From Desulfovibrio desulfuricans (GTDB lineage: Bacteria; Desulfobacterota; Desulfovibrionia; Desulfovibrionales; Desulfovibrionaceae), in contig NZ_CP036295.1 in assembly GCF_004801255.1 (NCBI RefSeq), positions 2,306,001 to 2,370,000 of the forward strand: a stretch of 64,000 nt of DNA, written 5' to 3'. The notes below the pieces were generated by a model. The model saw nothing but the letters and a program-made list of their open reading frames with translations, searched no databases and was not told the origin of the DNA. Numbering within the stretch: the first letter of the stretch is position 1; each line of letters begins with the position of its first letter. A program made the position numbers and the translations under genes. Below are positions 24,057 to 33,141 of this stretch, in pieces.

Positions 24057-24788
24057 ATGGATGTTGAAGTTATTGTGGTCGTCTGCGCATGGTTCATGGG
24101 AGGATTTATTTCTGGAGTCAGCGGAATAGGCGGAGCCATGTTTGCAGTTCCAATAGCGGCTATGTTCATTCCCATTCAGCAGGTTATTATTCTGAGCTGT
24201 ATTCTCAATCTTGCCATGGACGGGACGCTGACTGCTCTGCATTTTCGTTTTTGCCGTGTCCGTGCGCTGGGACCGCTCTTGGCTGGGACAATACCAGGGT
24301 CCGTGGCGGGCTTGTTCATCTTGCAGATGGTTCCAGGACAAATCTTGCAGGGAATCATTGGGGTTCTGCTGCTGGTATTTCTGATCTGGCAACAATTTTT
24401 TCGTATTCGTCAAAAAGGAAAAGAATCCTGGCTGCTAGGCGGGCTTGCAGGCTGTGCAGCCGGAGTATTTGGAGCAGCAATCTCTTTTGATGGGCCGCCT
24501 GTTGGCGCTTATGGCTTATATGCAGGCTGGCAGCCGAGGGTGTTTCTGGGAACGTTGGGCGTATTTTTCATACTTAGGGGAACATTTACCTGCGCATTAC
24601 AGGCGTATTCCGGCCTTTATTCACCAGAAGTAATTCAATATGCGCTATACGGCTTTCCAGCCACCATGATGGGAACATTCTGCGCATTCCCTGTTGCCAA
24701 ACGGGTTAACCCAGACGCATTTCGCAACATACTCAAGGTTATCATAGCTGCGGCCGCAGTTGCTTGCGTTTACCGTGCATTACTTTAA
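24057..24788 (+). CDS. TSUP/TauE-SafE family membrane transporter
   Basis: The 243-residue protein has about eight membrane segments. The opening GGFISGVSGIGGAMFAVPIAAMF and the internal repeat LAGCAAGVFGAAISFDGPPVGAY are the two halves of the TSUP (sulfite/organosulfonate exporter) family. In sulfonate degraders such proteins often export sulfite, but the family also handles other anions. It starts 45 bases after the DUF4125-like gene on the same strand. Confidence 0.85.
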   Translation: MDVEVIVVVCAWFMGGFISGVSGIGGAMFAVPIAAMFIPIQQVIILSCILNLAMDGTLTALHFRFCRVRALGPLLAGTIPGSVAGLFILQMVPGQILQGIIGVLLLVFLIWQQFFRIRQKGKESWLLGGLAGCAAGVFGAAISFDGPPVGAYGLYAGWQPRVFLGTLGVFFILRGTFTCALQAYSGLYSPEVIQYALYGFPATMMGTFCAFPVAKRVNPDAFRNILKVIIAAAAVACVYRALL

Positions 24789-24901
24789 CAGGGCAAAACT
24801 TTACGGGCAGCCTTAAAAGAGCACCCAGTAAAGCCAAACGTTCCTGCGACTACATCACAAGACACATGGCAGTTGTTCCATTCAGAATTTTAGGAGTGGT
24901 T

Positions 24902-26329
24902 ATGCTAAAATTTCAAAACACGGCCCTTGCGTTATGCATCGCTCTTTTGCTTCCCAATGCCGCCATGGCGGAAGTGGGACATCCGAGCCTTCCCGGTAGC
25001 GATCTTTCTTTTCTCTGGGCCATTCCTTTTATATGCATGTTGCTATCCATTGCAGTCATGCCATTGTTTCTATCTCATATTTGGGAAAATCATTTCGGCA
25101 AAATCGCCGTCTTTTGGGGGATGGCATTTCTTGTCCCGTGCATGATTTTTTATGGGTATCATGTTGCCACATATGAATTTTTACACATCATCCTTCTTGA
25201 TTATATTCCATTTCTGGTACTTTTGTTTTCACTGTTTACTATAACCGGCGGCATACGCCTGAAAGGCAAACTCGCAGGCACACCAGGGGTGAACACCTGC
25301 ATCTTGGCCGTAGGCACATTTCTGGCTAGCTGGCTGGGCACCACAGGAGCTGCAATATTGTTTATCCGCCCGTTGTTGCGGGCCAATGCACACCGCAAAT
25401 TCAGGGCGCACTCTGTCATCTTCTTTATTTTTCTTGTTGCCAATATCGGGGGTTCACTCACTCCATTAGGCGATCCTCCGCTGTTTCTGGGTTTTTTGAA
25501 AGGGGTAGGCTTTTTTTGGCCGATCACCAATCTTTGGGTAAAAACAAGCCTTCTTGCCTTGATTCTTCTGAGCATTTTCTTTGTGCTTGATACAGTCCTG
25601 TTCAACAAAGAAGGACGGCCATGTCCCCCGACACAGCCCCCTGCCATGGTTGAAAAGTTTGGTGTTGAGGGCAAGATCAACCTGCTGCTTCTGTTGGGGA
25701 TTGTGCTCGCAGTATTTCTCTCTGGCCTTTATCCAATGGGGGAACTGATTTCAGTCAACGGGATTGCAATGGAAGGGCAGAATCTGCTGCGCGATGGTCT
25801 GCTGCTGTGCATTGCAGGCCTTTCGCTTAAGCTAACCAGCAGGCATACCAGGGAGGCCAACGGATTTTCGTGGGGGCCTATTGAAGAAGTTGCAAAGCTA
25901 TTCTTTGGCATTTTTATTAGTATGATACCCGTTATTGCTATCCTGCGTGCCGGGCCTGACGGGGCTTTTGCTCCACTTGTTCGCCTTGTCTCGCATGACG
26001 GACAACCAATCAACAGCATGTACTTTTGGCTGACTGGCCTCCTCTCAAGCTTTTTGGACAACGCGCCTACCTATCTTGTTTTTTTCAACACTGCTGGCGG
26101 CGACGCGCAATACCTCATGCAGGAAACGCCAGCAACTCTTGCAGCCATTTCAGCCGGTGCAGTTTTTATGGGTGCCAACAGCTATATTGGCAATGCACCG
26201 AATTTTATGGTGCGCTCCATTGCTGAAAGTAGCGGTGTGCGCATGCCAGGGTTCTTTGGATATATGGCGTGGTCAGCAGGAATATTGTTGCCGTTGTTCG
26301 GCATGCTGACATGGTTATTTTTTGCATAA
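24902..26329 (+). CDS. NhaD-like sodium:proton antiporter / CitMHS-type transporter
   Basis: The 475-residue product starts with a signal-like or first membrane segment (ALALCIALLLPNAAMAE) and has about twelve hydrophobic segments. SWLGTTGAAILFIRPLLRAN, FLVANIGGSLTPLGDPPLFLGFLKG and LSSFLDNAPTYLVFFNTAGG are the family's paired re-entrant motifs, as in NhaD-type antiporters. TTAGGAGTGGTT precedes the ATG at 24902. It is the third gene of the plus-strand unit. It may supply ion homeostasis or move an organic anion. Confidence 0.83.
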   Translation: MLKFQNTALALCIALLLPNAAMAEVGHPSLPGSDLSFLWAIPFICMLLSIAVMPLFLSHIWENHFGKIAVFWGMAFLVPCMIFYGYHVATYEFLHIILLDYIPFLVLLFSLFTITGGIRLKGKLAGTPGVNTCILAVGTFLASWLGTTGAAILFIRPLLRANAHRKFRAHSVIFFIFLVANIGGSLTPLGDPPLFLGFLKGVGFFWPITNLWVKTSLLALILLSIFFVLDTVLFNKEGRPCPPTQPPAMVEKFGVEGKINLLLLLGIVLAVFLSGLYPMGELISVNGIAMEGQNLLRDGLLLCIAGLSLKLTSRHTREANGFSWGPIEEVAKLFFGIFISMIPVIAILRAGPDGAFAPLVRLVSHDGQPINSMYFWLTGLLSSFLDNAPTYLVFFNTAGGDAQYLMQETPATLAAISAGAVFMGANSYIGNAPNFMVRSIAESSGVRMPGFFGYMAWSAGILLPLFGMLTWLFFA

Positions 26330-26518
26330 ACGGAATCGAGTGATATTGGGCTGCAAAAAACAATAACAATTGCGTTCCAACCATGTACCGAAAGATTCGA
26401 GTTGCTGTCATGGTCAACTACTGCTAATGGGCATCGGTCAACTTTTATGTATGCACAGGTTTGATTTGCGCGCATAGGCGCGGCTCATGAATACTCCCAG
26501 CTATTTTTCATGTCGGCA

Positions 26519-26711
26519 TCAGCAGTCTGAAGTTTCTGATCCGGCGCACATATCTGTTAACAAGTTGGCGGCTTCGTCAATGACGGAGGTATGTTGTTTA
26601 GCCATCATATTAACTTCGCGTGAAGACTGATTGATTTCCTCACAGGTGGCGGGTGCTTTATTGGCGGCGGCAGCTTCTGAAAAAACTCCATCAGTGGTAG
26701 ACTGCGGTGGA
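26519..26711 (-). pseudogene. remnant of a methyl-accepting chemotaxis protein C-terminus
   Basis: The minus strand encodes, up to a TGA at 26519-26521, a segment containing ATCEEINQSSREVNMMAKQHTSVIDEA. This matches the signalling-domain tail of chemoreceptors (usually SATSEEINQSI-EVN). The sequence upstream in this frame shows no receptor body, start codon or membrane segment, so only about 60 residues remain. Confidence 0.55.
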
Positions 26712-26924
26712 GGCAGTTGTAAGCTTCATACGCTTTTTATGGTAGGCGGGGCATGGCATGAAATGTCTGCACCGTTTCTTCATCGTAAGATAACTAACTT
26801 TATTATATTACTATTATCGCCAATATAGCGGAAAGCCGCTCCAAAAGATGAAATTACTAACCAACTTTTGACCACGCCAAGCCGCAGCAAATAACAGGCT
26901 CACGAAGGAGGATTCCACGTAGTT

Positions 26925-26945
26925 GGGTCAAAGCATGGGGTCAAA
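26925..26945. repeat. second copy of the tandem GGGTCAAA motif
   Basis: GGGTCAAAGC-AT-GGGGTCAAA matches the sequence at 5341-5361, upstream of the integrase, at 19 of 21 bases. It lies about 85 bases from the att-like sequence at 27028. Confidence 0.5.
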
Positions 26946-27027
26946 ATGCGGGGGCATAGACAAATAACTCAAAACTTTTATCAACAATATCAGTTTATTT
27001 TGAACTCGATGGTGTCGTTGTGCCTAT

Positions 27028-27047
27028 TCTCCCCCTAGCACCATCTT
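27028..27047. other. att-like tRNA 3'-end sequence
   Basis: TCTCCCCCTAGCACCATCTT resembles the 3' end of tRNA-Leu plus its downstream bases (3821-3841: TCTCCCC-TTCGGCACCATCTT), with a small block of differences in the middle. It could be the distal attachment site of an element inserted at tRNA-Leu, or the relic of another tRNA. Confidence 0.35.
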
Positions 27048-27542
27048 GAACTCCAAGAAAGTTCAAAGAGGCGCGCCGCAACCTGTGCCTTGGCCTGCTG
27101 CTTCACGGAAAAATCTGATTGGAGCGCCGCAGTGCCTGCTGGCGAGCCGCGACAAAGTATGCTCCCCAAGCTGGGCATCCAGGGCGACGCGGGTCTTGAA
27201 CCTGGCGGAGAACTCCCGTCTCGATTTGGACATCAAAAACCCCCTTCAGCTTCTCACGTCCACCTCTGCTCCTGATCCAGTTTCCCGACCCCACCGCTAC
27301 CACAATTGTATTACCGATATTTGCTAAAACCACAGGACCGGTGCAAACCGCCGCCCCCTGAAAACCCATGGCATAACTATGCGGACCAGCCCCGCCCTCA
27401 CTGCGATTACCCGATATTAATTTCAATTGAACGCACTGATACTTATCTATATCACTGAAATAGGCTCGTGCTGAATGCAGCATATTGAGTTGTTTATGGC
27501 TGCGTCTCCTGTGCTTTTTATACTCAATCCCCAGGATGAGTT

Positions 27543-30446
27543 ATGAATATCCGCACCAAAGTATGCCTGCCGTTGGTAGTAATTACGCTGGCCGTGGCTT
27601 TGTTGTGCCTGCTGGTTGTGGCAAGACAGGGGGAAAAGCTCTGTGAAACCAGCATACAGACCATGGTGGATTCAAAAATATCGCAGATCGAGCTGATGGT
27701 GAAAACCAACGGCATTCACGCCATGGAGATGGCCGCGCTGTTCAGTCGGCTGCCGGAGGTGGAAAAGGCGTACCGAGTTGCCTTTACTGGCGACATCAAT
27801 AACGAGGCCAGCCCGCAATCGCAGCTGGGCCGCGAAATGCTGCGCGCCAGCTTTTCCCCGATTATCGCAGGTTACGCGGCGGTAATGGGCGCCAAGCCCC
27901 AGCTGCACTTCCATTTTGCCACAGCCCGCAGTTTTGTGCGGCTGTGGCGCGAAAAGCAGACCATGCGTGGTGGAACGTGGGTTGATATTTCTGATGACCT
28001 TTCGCCCTTTCGCCAGAGCGTCAAGGACATCAACGCAGATAAAAAACCAGTCTGGGGTGTGGAGGTCGGCAGCGGCGGTCTGGCTATCCGGGGGCTTGCC
28101 CCGGTTGTAAGCCCTGCCGGCGAGCACCTTGGTTCAGTAGAAACGCTGGTTCCCTTTAACCCGCTGATGGAGAGCCTGGGGTCCGGCAAGGGCGAAAACA
28201 CCCTGCTGTACATGAACCCCGCCAAGCGCTCCATCGCGACCCAACTCCAGGATACCGGCGCTTACCCTACCGTCAACGACCACTATGTGCTCGTCAGAGG
28301 AACCGCAGCAGGCATTATTGAACGCCTTATCAGCACGGAATTTCTGGATTCTGTGGCAGACTGTTCAAACTGGAAGGTCGTGGGCAACCTGCTCATTACG
28401 GGTGTTCCGGTTAAGGATTGCAAAGGCGAACAGATAGGGACCTTTATTTTTTCCACAGACCTGACCGAGCAGCAGGACATTATTTTCAAAGCGGGCATAA
28501 TGCTTCTGGCCTCATTTATTTTTCTGCTCATTGTCCCCATTGTTGTTGCCTATTTTGTGCTGGGGTTTGCCGTGCTGGCCCCTGTGCACGAGATGATGCT
28601 GGCCCTCAACAGCATTGCAGAAGATGGCGCGATACTGACCAAACGCCTTAAGGACACCGCAAAGGATGAAATTGGGCGGCTGGCAAAGATGTTTAACCGG
28701 CTTATGGACAATATCGAAGCCGTGATGAGCGAAATTGAAGAATACAAAAATCTTATCAACGCTGTCCCTGACCCCATTTTCGGCATCGATAAAAGCCGCA
28801 GAATAACCATTGCCAACAAGGCCACAGAGCTGCTGCTCAAAAAGCCGTTCGAACTGTTTAGCGGAAAGTTCTGCTACGACTGTTTCAACTCCAGCGCCTG
28901 CGGTTCGATCGATTGCCCCATAGAGCAGTTGACCCTCGCCCCCAAGTTGCCCCGAAGCAGCATCATCGACATGGGTACAGAAGAAAAGCCGTACTTTGTC
29001 CAGCCCGTGAGCGAGACTCTCTACGACTGTCGCGGGCAAAACAAAGGCTATGCGGTTGTTGCCAAGAATGTGACCTCGCTGGTGCTCAAGGAGCAGGAGA
29101 TAAACAAGCTGGCGTTTTATGACCAGCTCACCGGGCTGGCCAACAGGGGACTGATGGTTGACCATGTCAGGCAGGCCATTGCGGCATGTCAGCGTCAGGC
29201 CTGCCTGCACGCCCTGTTTTTTGTGGATATTGATGATTTTAAATCAATCAATGATACGCTGGGGCACGACCACGGCGACAAGGTGCTGCAGCAGATAGCG
29301 GCGCGGCTCAAGTCAGTGGTGCGCGAGGGTGATACGGTGGCCCGGTTTGGCGGCGACGAATTTGTGCTGCTGTCGCTCAATCTTTCTGAAGACATGCCCA
29401 CCGCCGCAGCCCAGGCAGAGGTCATCAGCAAAAAAATTCTCAGCGCCATGCGTCTGCCGCTGCAGCTTGATACCATCAATTACCGCTGTTCGGGCAGCAT
29501 CGGGCTTACCCTCTTTGGCAACAAACCAGTCTCGGTGGACGACCTGCTCAAACAGGCCGATCTTGCCATGTATCTGGCCAAAGAACGGGGAAAGGACACC
29601 GCGGTTTTCTTTGATCCGCTGTTGCAAACGGCCATGATGGAACGCAACGCCATGGAGTGCGACCTGAAGGATGCGGCCATGAACCTGTCGCAATTTTCAC
29701 TGCACCACCAGCCGCAGGTAACGGCTGATGGACGGATAGTAGGCACAGAAGCCCTGCTGCGCTGGAACCACCCCCGCCGGGGCATGGTCATGCCAAACGA
29801 CTTTATCAAGGCGGCGGAAGAAAACGGCCTGATTGTCGTCATTGGCGACTGGGTCTTGCAGATGGCCTGCGCCCAGCTGGCCCGGTGGTCTGACGACCCC
29901 CGGTTTTCGCACCTCACCGTGTCGGTTAACGTAAGCGCACGGCAGTTTTGCGAGGCGCACTTTGTTCAATCTGTGACCACCGCTGTTCAGCACTACGGCG
30001 TTGAACCCGGCAAACTCAAAATCGAACTTACCGAAAGCCAGCTTTCAACCAACGTGGAAGAAATTATTGGCAAAATGAACGACCTAAAAAGGCTCGGCAT
30101 CACCTTTTCACTGGATGATTTCGGCACGGGGTATTCATCGCTGGCCTTTTTAAAACGGCTGCCGATTGATCAGGTCAAGATCGACAAATACTTTGTCATG
30201 GACCTGCTCGACGACCCTGACGATGCCGCCATCGCGGGCACCATCATGACACTTGCGGGCAGCCTTGGTCTTGAGACCATAGCAGAAGGGGTTGAGACCA
30301 TGGAACAGGTGGAATTTTTGCAAAACCTTGGCTGCCAGATGTTTCAGGGCTACCTGTTCAGCCAGCCCCAGCCCGTTGATGCGTTTGAAAACTACGTGCG
30401 CACGGCTGGGCATGGCTCCCTGCAGGGGCTGTTTGCCCGGCCCTGA
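27543..30446 (+). CDS. membrane sensor with HAMP, PAS, GGDEF and EAL domains
   Basis: This 967-residue protein makes or breaks down cyclic di-GMP. An N-terminal membrane helix (residues 8-27) and a second one near residue 325-350 enclose a periplasmic Cache-like sensor domain of about 290 residues. A HAMP linker follows, then a PAS domain that includes a cysteine cluster (CYDCFNSSACGSIDC). The GGDEF domain has an intact motif at residues 603-607, and the EAL domain an intact E-A-L at 736-738, plus DDFGTGYSSL. Both domains look catalytically complete, so the balance is probably set by the sensor. It is a single-gene unit with a terminator about 70 bases downstream. Confidence 0.93.
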   Translation: MNIRTKVCLPLVVITLAVALLCLLVVARQGEKLCETSIQTMVDSKISQIELMVKTNGIHAMEMAALFSRLPEVEKAYRVAFTGDINNEASPQSQLGREMLRASFSPIIAGYAAVMGAKPQLHFHFATARSFVRLWREKQTMRGGTWVDISDDLSPFRQSVKDINADKKPVWGVEVGSGGLAIRGLAPVVSPAGEHLGSVETLVPFNPLMESLGSGKGENTLLYMNPAKRSIATQLQDTGAYPTVNDHYVLVRGTAAGIIERLISTEFLDSVADCSNWKVVGNLLITGVPVKDCKGEQIGTFIFSTDLTEQQDIIFKAGIMLLASFIFLLIVPIVVAYFVLGFAVLAPVHEMMLALNSIAEDGAILTKRLKDTAKDEIGRLAKMFNRLMDNIEAVMSEIEEYKNLINAVPDPIFGIDKSRRITIANKATELLLKKPFELFSGKFCYDCFNSSACGSIDCPIEQLTLAPKLPRSSIIDMGTEEKPYFVQPVSETLYDCRGQNKGYAVVAKNVTSLVLKEQEINKLAFYDQLTGLANRGLMVDHVRQAIAACQRQACLHALFFVDIDDFKSINDTLGHDHGDKVLQQIAARLKSVVREGDTVARFGGDEFVLLSLNLSEDMPTAAAQAEVISKKILSAMRLPLQLDTINYRCSGSIGLTLFGNKPVSVDDLLKQADLAMYLAKERGKDTAVFFDPLLQTAMMERNAMECDLKDAAMNLSQFSLHHQPQVTADGRIVGTEALLRWNHPRRGMVMPNDFIKAAEENGLIVVIGDWVLQMACAQLARWSDDPRFSHLTVSVNVSARQFCEAHFVQSVTTAVQHYGVEPGKLKIELTESQLSTNVEEIIGKMNDLKRLGITFSLDDFGTGYSSLAFLKRLPIDQVKIDKYFVMDLLDDPDDAAIAGTIMTLAGSLGLETIAEGVETMEQVEFLQNLGCQMFQGYLFSQPQPVDAFENYVRTAGHGSLQGLFARP

Positions 30447-30515
30447 ACCGCGCCGTTTTTACCACCCCACAGGTATACACTTTGAGCATCAACTCGAACC
30501 CGACAGGGTTCGCAC

Positions 30516-30555
30516 AAGCCCGCCAGGCAGATCATCTGGCGGGCTTTGCGTTTTG
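30516..30555 (+). terminator. rho-independent terminator of the GGDEF-EAL gene
   Basis: AAGCCCGCCAG (30516-30526) pairs perfectly with CTGGCGGGCTT (30536-30546) across 9 bases, followed by a short T-rich tail. Confidence 0.8.
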
Positions 30556-30751
30556 ACTGCCAAACGGGAGCACCTGCGCCAAACCCGAGCACCCCGGCGC
30601 ATTGCTCATCCTCACCACCATGGCCGCATGAGCAGCCACGTCATACGACAATACAAAATTGTCGCCAGCAACACCGCTTTTTTGCAAGGAAACACCGCCA
30701 CCGGGCACTGGTAAAAAAAGCGAGCAGTCTGACAGGCCTGCCAATCGTTGT

Positions 30752-30829
30752 TTGATTGACCAGCCCAATCAACTCGCGACTATTCAAAACATTTTTGTTA
30801 TCTTTGCGGATTAAAATACAAATTTGTAT
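30752..30829. promoter_or_regulatory. candidate operators: TTGATTG-N7-CAATCAA and ATACAAATTTGTAT
   Basis: Two inverted repeats lie 100-180 bases upstream of the sigma-54 element of the liv-type operon, which is the usual distance for enhancer sites. The first is 7+7 with a 7-base centre (30752-30772). The second is a perfect 14-base palindrome (30816-30829). Confidence 0.35.
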
Positions 30830-30929
30830 CAAAACTGCCAGATGCCATATCTCTCAACGCTGCGCCAACAAAAAAATAAAGTAATAAATTACCGCAAATT
30901 ATAGATAAAAATAGCCCACTCCACGGCAT

Positions 30930-30945
30930 TGGCTCGCTAATTGCT
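30930..30945 (+). promoter_or_regulatory. sigma-54 (-24/-12) promoter of the liv-type catabolic operon
   Basis: TGGCTCGCTAATTGCT differs at one base from TGGCACG-N4-TTGCW and has 10 bases between GG and GC. Transcription would start about 60 bases before the ATG at 31017. Confidence 0.7.
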
Positions 30946-31016
30946 ACTTCAGGCTAACTTCTCCGGCAGACACTGGGCATTTTTAGGCCGGAACCACAAC
31001 CCTACTGGAGCAACCG

Positions 31017-32222
31017 ATGAACAGGCGTTATTTTTTGAAGTCCGGGCTGGCTGCAACGTCAATGATGCTCATGCCCTCTCTCGTTAGCCGGAGCTTTGCT
31101 GCCGACCCTGTCACCCTGTACGGGCTCAAATCCATGTCCGGCCCCTTTGCCAGCTACGGCGACTTTGCCGAAAAAGGCTCGCGTCTTGCCGTCAACGACT
31201 TTGGCCCGCTTTTGGGGGCTGCCCCCAAGTATGTGACCATTGATACGGAGGGCAACCCCGGCCGCGCGGTGCGCAAGGTGCAGGAGGCCATCCAGCAGCA
31301 GAACGCCAAATATTTTTGCGGTTGCACGCTCTCCTCCACCGCGCTTGCCGTGGGCAAGGAAGTGGACAAGGGCGCGGGCGTGTTTATTACGCCTGCCGGT
31401 GCGGACGAAATTACCTCTACCGAGTGCAACCGCGCCACATTCCGCTGGACAGTGCCCACCTACGGGGCCATCCAGCAGACCGTGCGCCCTGTTTTTGAAG
31501 CCAACCCCAGCGCCAAGCGCTGGTACACCATCACGCCCCAGTACGTTTTTGGCGAGGCACTGCTTACGGCTGCCAAAAACCTGTTTGCCGAGCTGGGCAT
31601 CGAGCATGTGGGCAACAGCTACCATTCCACCCAGGAGCAGGAATACTCCGGCTATCTCACCAACGCCATGGCGGCAAAGCCCGACGTGCTGCTGTTGCTG
31701 GGTTTTGGCGGCAATGGAGCCAGTTGTCTGCGTCAGGCGGCCAACTTTGGCCTCAAGAGCAAGATGACCATCCTCATGGCCTGGACCGCCGGTCTTGACT
31801 GGTTCCAGTCGCTGGGCCCCGACCTTCTGGACGGCGTCTATCTGGGCGCGCAGTACTGGCATCAGGTGCACAACCCCTGCAACGACGAGTTGGTCAAGCG
31901 CGTGCGCGAAGTATACGGCATCAACCCCAATTATCCCCTCGCAGCCGACTATGCGGGCACCAAAATCATTCTGGACGCCATTGCCAAGGTTGGCAGCGCC
32001 GAAGATGGCCGCGCCGTGGCCAAGGCCATGGAAGGCATGGTCTATGAAGGCCCCACCGGCACGGAAACCGTGCGTGCGGCTGACCACCAGGTCATCAAGG
32101 ACTACTACCTGCTGCGCGGCAAGCCCAAATCAAAGATGAAGGATGCGGACGATCTGGCCGAGGTGATCAGCTCCGGCAAGTCCTTCCCCGAAGGCGACGC
32201 AATCATGTGCAAGATGTCCTAA
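31017..32222 (+). CDS. ABC transporter substrate-binding protein, branched-chain amino acid (HAAT) type
   Basis: The 401-residue protein opens with a twin-arginine-type signal (NRRYFLKSGLAATSMM, cleavage near AFA-A or SFA-A at about residue 30). It continues as a periplasmic-binding fold of the LivJ/amide type, with the early YGLKSMSGPFASYGDFAEKGSRLAVND. It binds the ligand for the permeases and ATPases encoded next. HAAT systems in this class carry branched-chain amino acids, amides, urea or short amides. The downstream amidase makes an amide-type ligand plausible. An unusual Tat motif suggests export in a folded form. Confidence 0.9.
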   Translation: MNRRYFLKSGLAATSMMLMPSLVSRSFAADPVTLYGLKSMSGPFASYGDFAEKGSRLAVNDFGPLLGAAPKYVTIDTEGNPGRAVRKVQEAIQQQNAKYFCGCTLSSTALAVGKEVDKGAGVFITPAGADEITSTECNRATFRWTVPTYGAIQQTVRPVFEANPSAKRWYTITPQYVFGEALLTAAKNLFAELGIEHVGNSYHSTQEQEYSGYLTNAMAAKPDVLLLLGFGGNGASCLRQAANFGLKSKMTILMAWTAGLDWFQSLGPDLLDGVYLGAQYWHQVHNPCNDELVKRVREVYGINPNYPLAADYAGTKIILDAIAKVGSAEDGRAVAKAMEGMVYEGPTGTETVRAADHQVIKDYYLLRGKPKSKMKDADDLAEVISSGKSFPEGDAIMCKMS

Positions 32223-32285
32223 GGCTCTTTTTTCCACGGGCCTGCGTGACCGCGCAGGCCTCGCACTGGAGCGGAGTTTCTACCA

Positions 32286-33140
32286 ATGCTGTACCTTTTT
32301 CAGATTCTCAACGGGCTGGGCCTGGGGATGATTTACTTTCTCATCTCAGCCGGGCTGACCATCATTTTTGGTCTGCTGAACTTCGTCAACTTCGCTCACG
32401 GCGCGTTTTTCATGCTGGGCGGCTACTTTTGCTATTCGCTTGTGGAAGCGACCGGCAACTTCTGGATAGCCCTTATTCTTGGCCCGCCTGTGGTGAGCAC
32501 CCTTGCATGGCTGGCGGAAAAGGTGCTTATCCACCGCATCTATCATCTGCCGCACACCTTCCACATTCTTGTAACAGTGGGCATCGCCCTGATCCTGCAG
32601 GAACTTTCCATCATGATCTGGGGGCCCGTGGGCAAAAACATTCCCGTTCCCGCCGGGCTGCAGGGCGTGATCATTTTCGGGTCGTTCGCCTACCCCACCT
32701 ACCGGCTGTTTCTCATCGCGTTTACGGTCGTTATTGGCTTTGCGCTCTGGTACATGCTTGAGCGTACCCGCTTTGGCGGTCTGGTGCGCGCGGGCAGCGA
32801 AAATGCCGAGATGGTAGCCCTGCTTGGCACAAACATTCACCGCCTGTTTGGCTGGACTTTTGCCCTGGGCGTGGGTCTGGCCGGGCTGGCCGGCATACTG
32901 GCCGCGCCCATACGCGGCGTACACCCCTTTATGGGGCCGGAGGTCCTGGGCATCGCCTTTGTGGTTGTGGTTATCGGCGGCATGGGGTCCTTTGTGGGGG
33001 CGTTGCTGGGCGGCCTGCTGGTGGGGCTGGTGCAAAGCCTCATGAGCACCATCTGGCCCGAAGGCGCGAGCCTCATGATTTACGGGGCCATGGCCGCCGT
33101 TATTTTGCTCAGGCCTCATGGGCTCTTCGGGAGGGCGTAG
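32286..33140 (+). CDS. ABC transporter permease, LivH type
   Basis: The 284-residue membrane protein has about eight hydrophobic segments and the LivH signature LTIIFGLLNFVNFAHGAFFMLGGY near the N-terminus. A later region, VVVVIGGMGSFVGALLGGLLVGL, contains the conserved EAA-like loop for the ATPase. GGAG precedes the ATG. It lies 63 bases after the binding protein and one base before the second permease. Confidence 0.92.
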   Translation: MLYLFQILNGLGLGMIYFLISAGLTIIFGLLNFVNFAHGAFFMLGGYFCYSLVEATGNFWIALILGPPVVSTLAWLAEKVLIHRIYHLPHTFHILVTVGIALILQELSIMIWGPVGKNIPVPAGLQGVIIFGSFAYPTYRLFLIAFTVVIGFALWYMLERTRFGGLVRAGSENAEMVALLGTNIHRLFGWTFALGVGLAGLAGILAAPIRGVHPFMGPEVLGIAFVVVVIGGMGSFVGALLGGLLVGLVQSLMSTIWPEGASLMIYGAMAAVILLRPHGLFGRA

Positions 33141-33141
33141 C

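Larger units (their letters stand above)
26330..27542. other. 1.2-kb region of degraded sequence
   Basis: No intact gene is convincing here. The region contains a chemoreceptor remnant (26519-26711, minus), the GGGTCAAA tandem repeat (26925-26945), an att-like tRNA 3' end (27028-27047) and a small inverted repeat after it. Open frames at 27046-27483 on both strands lack a ribosome site and family resemblance. Confidence 0.6.
30447..31016. other. regulatory region upstream of the liv-type operon
   Basis: No gene is visible. The 570 bases contain the terminator of the GGDEF-EAL gene, the inverted repeat TTGATTG-N7-CAATCAA (30752-30772), the palindrome ATACAAATTTGTAT (30816-30829) and a sigma-54 element (30930-30945). 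Confidence 0.6.

Noticed and set aside
27046..27483. Open frames of 93-126 residues on both strands
   Set aside because: No ribosome site or family pattern, and they lie in a degraded stretch.
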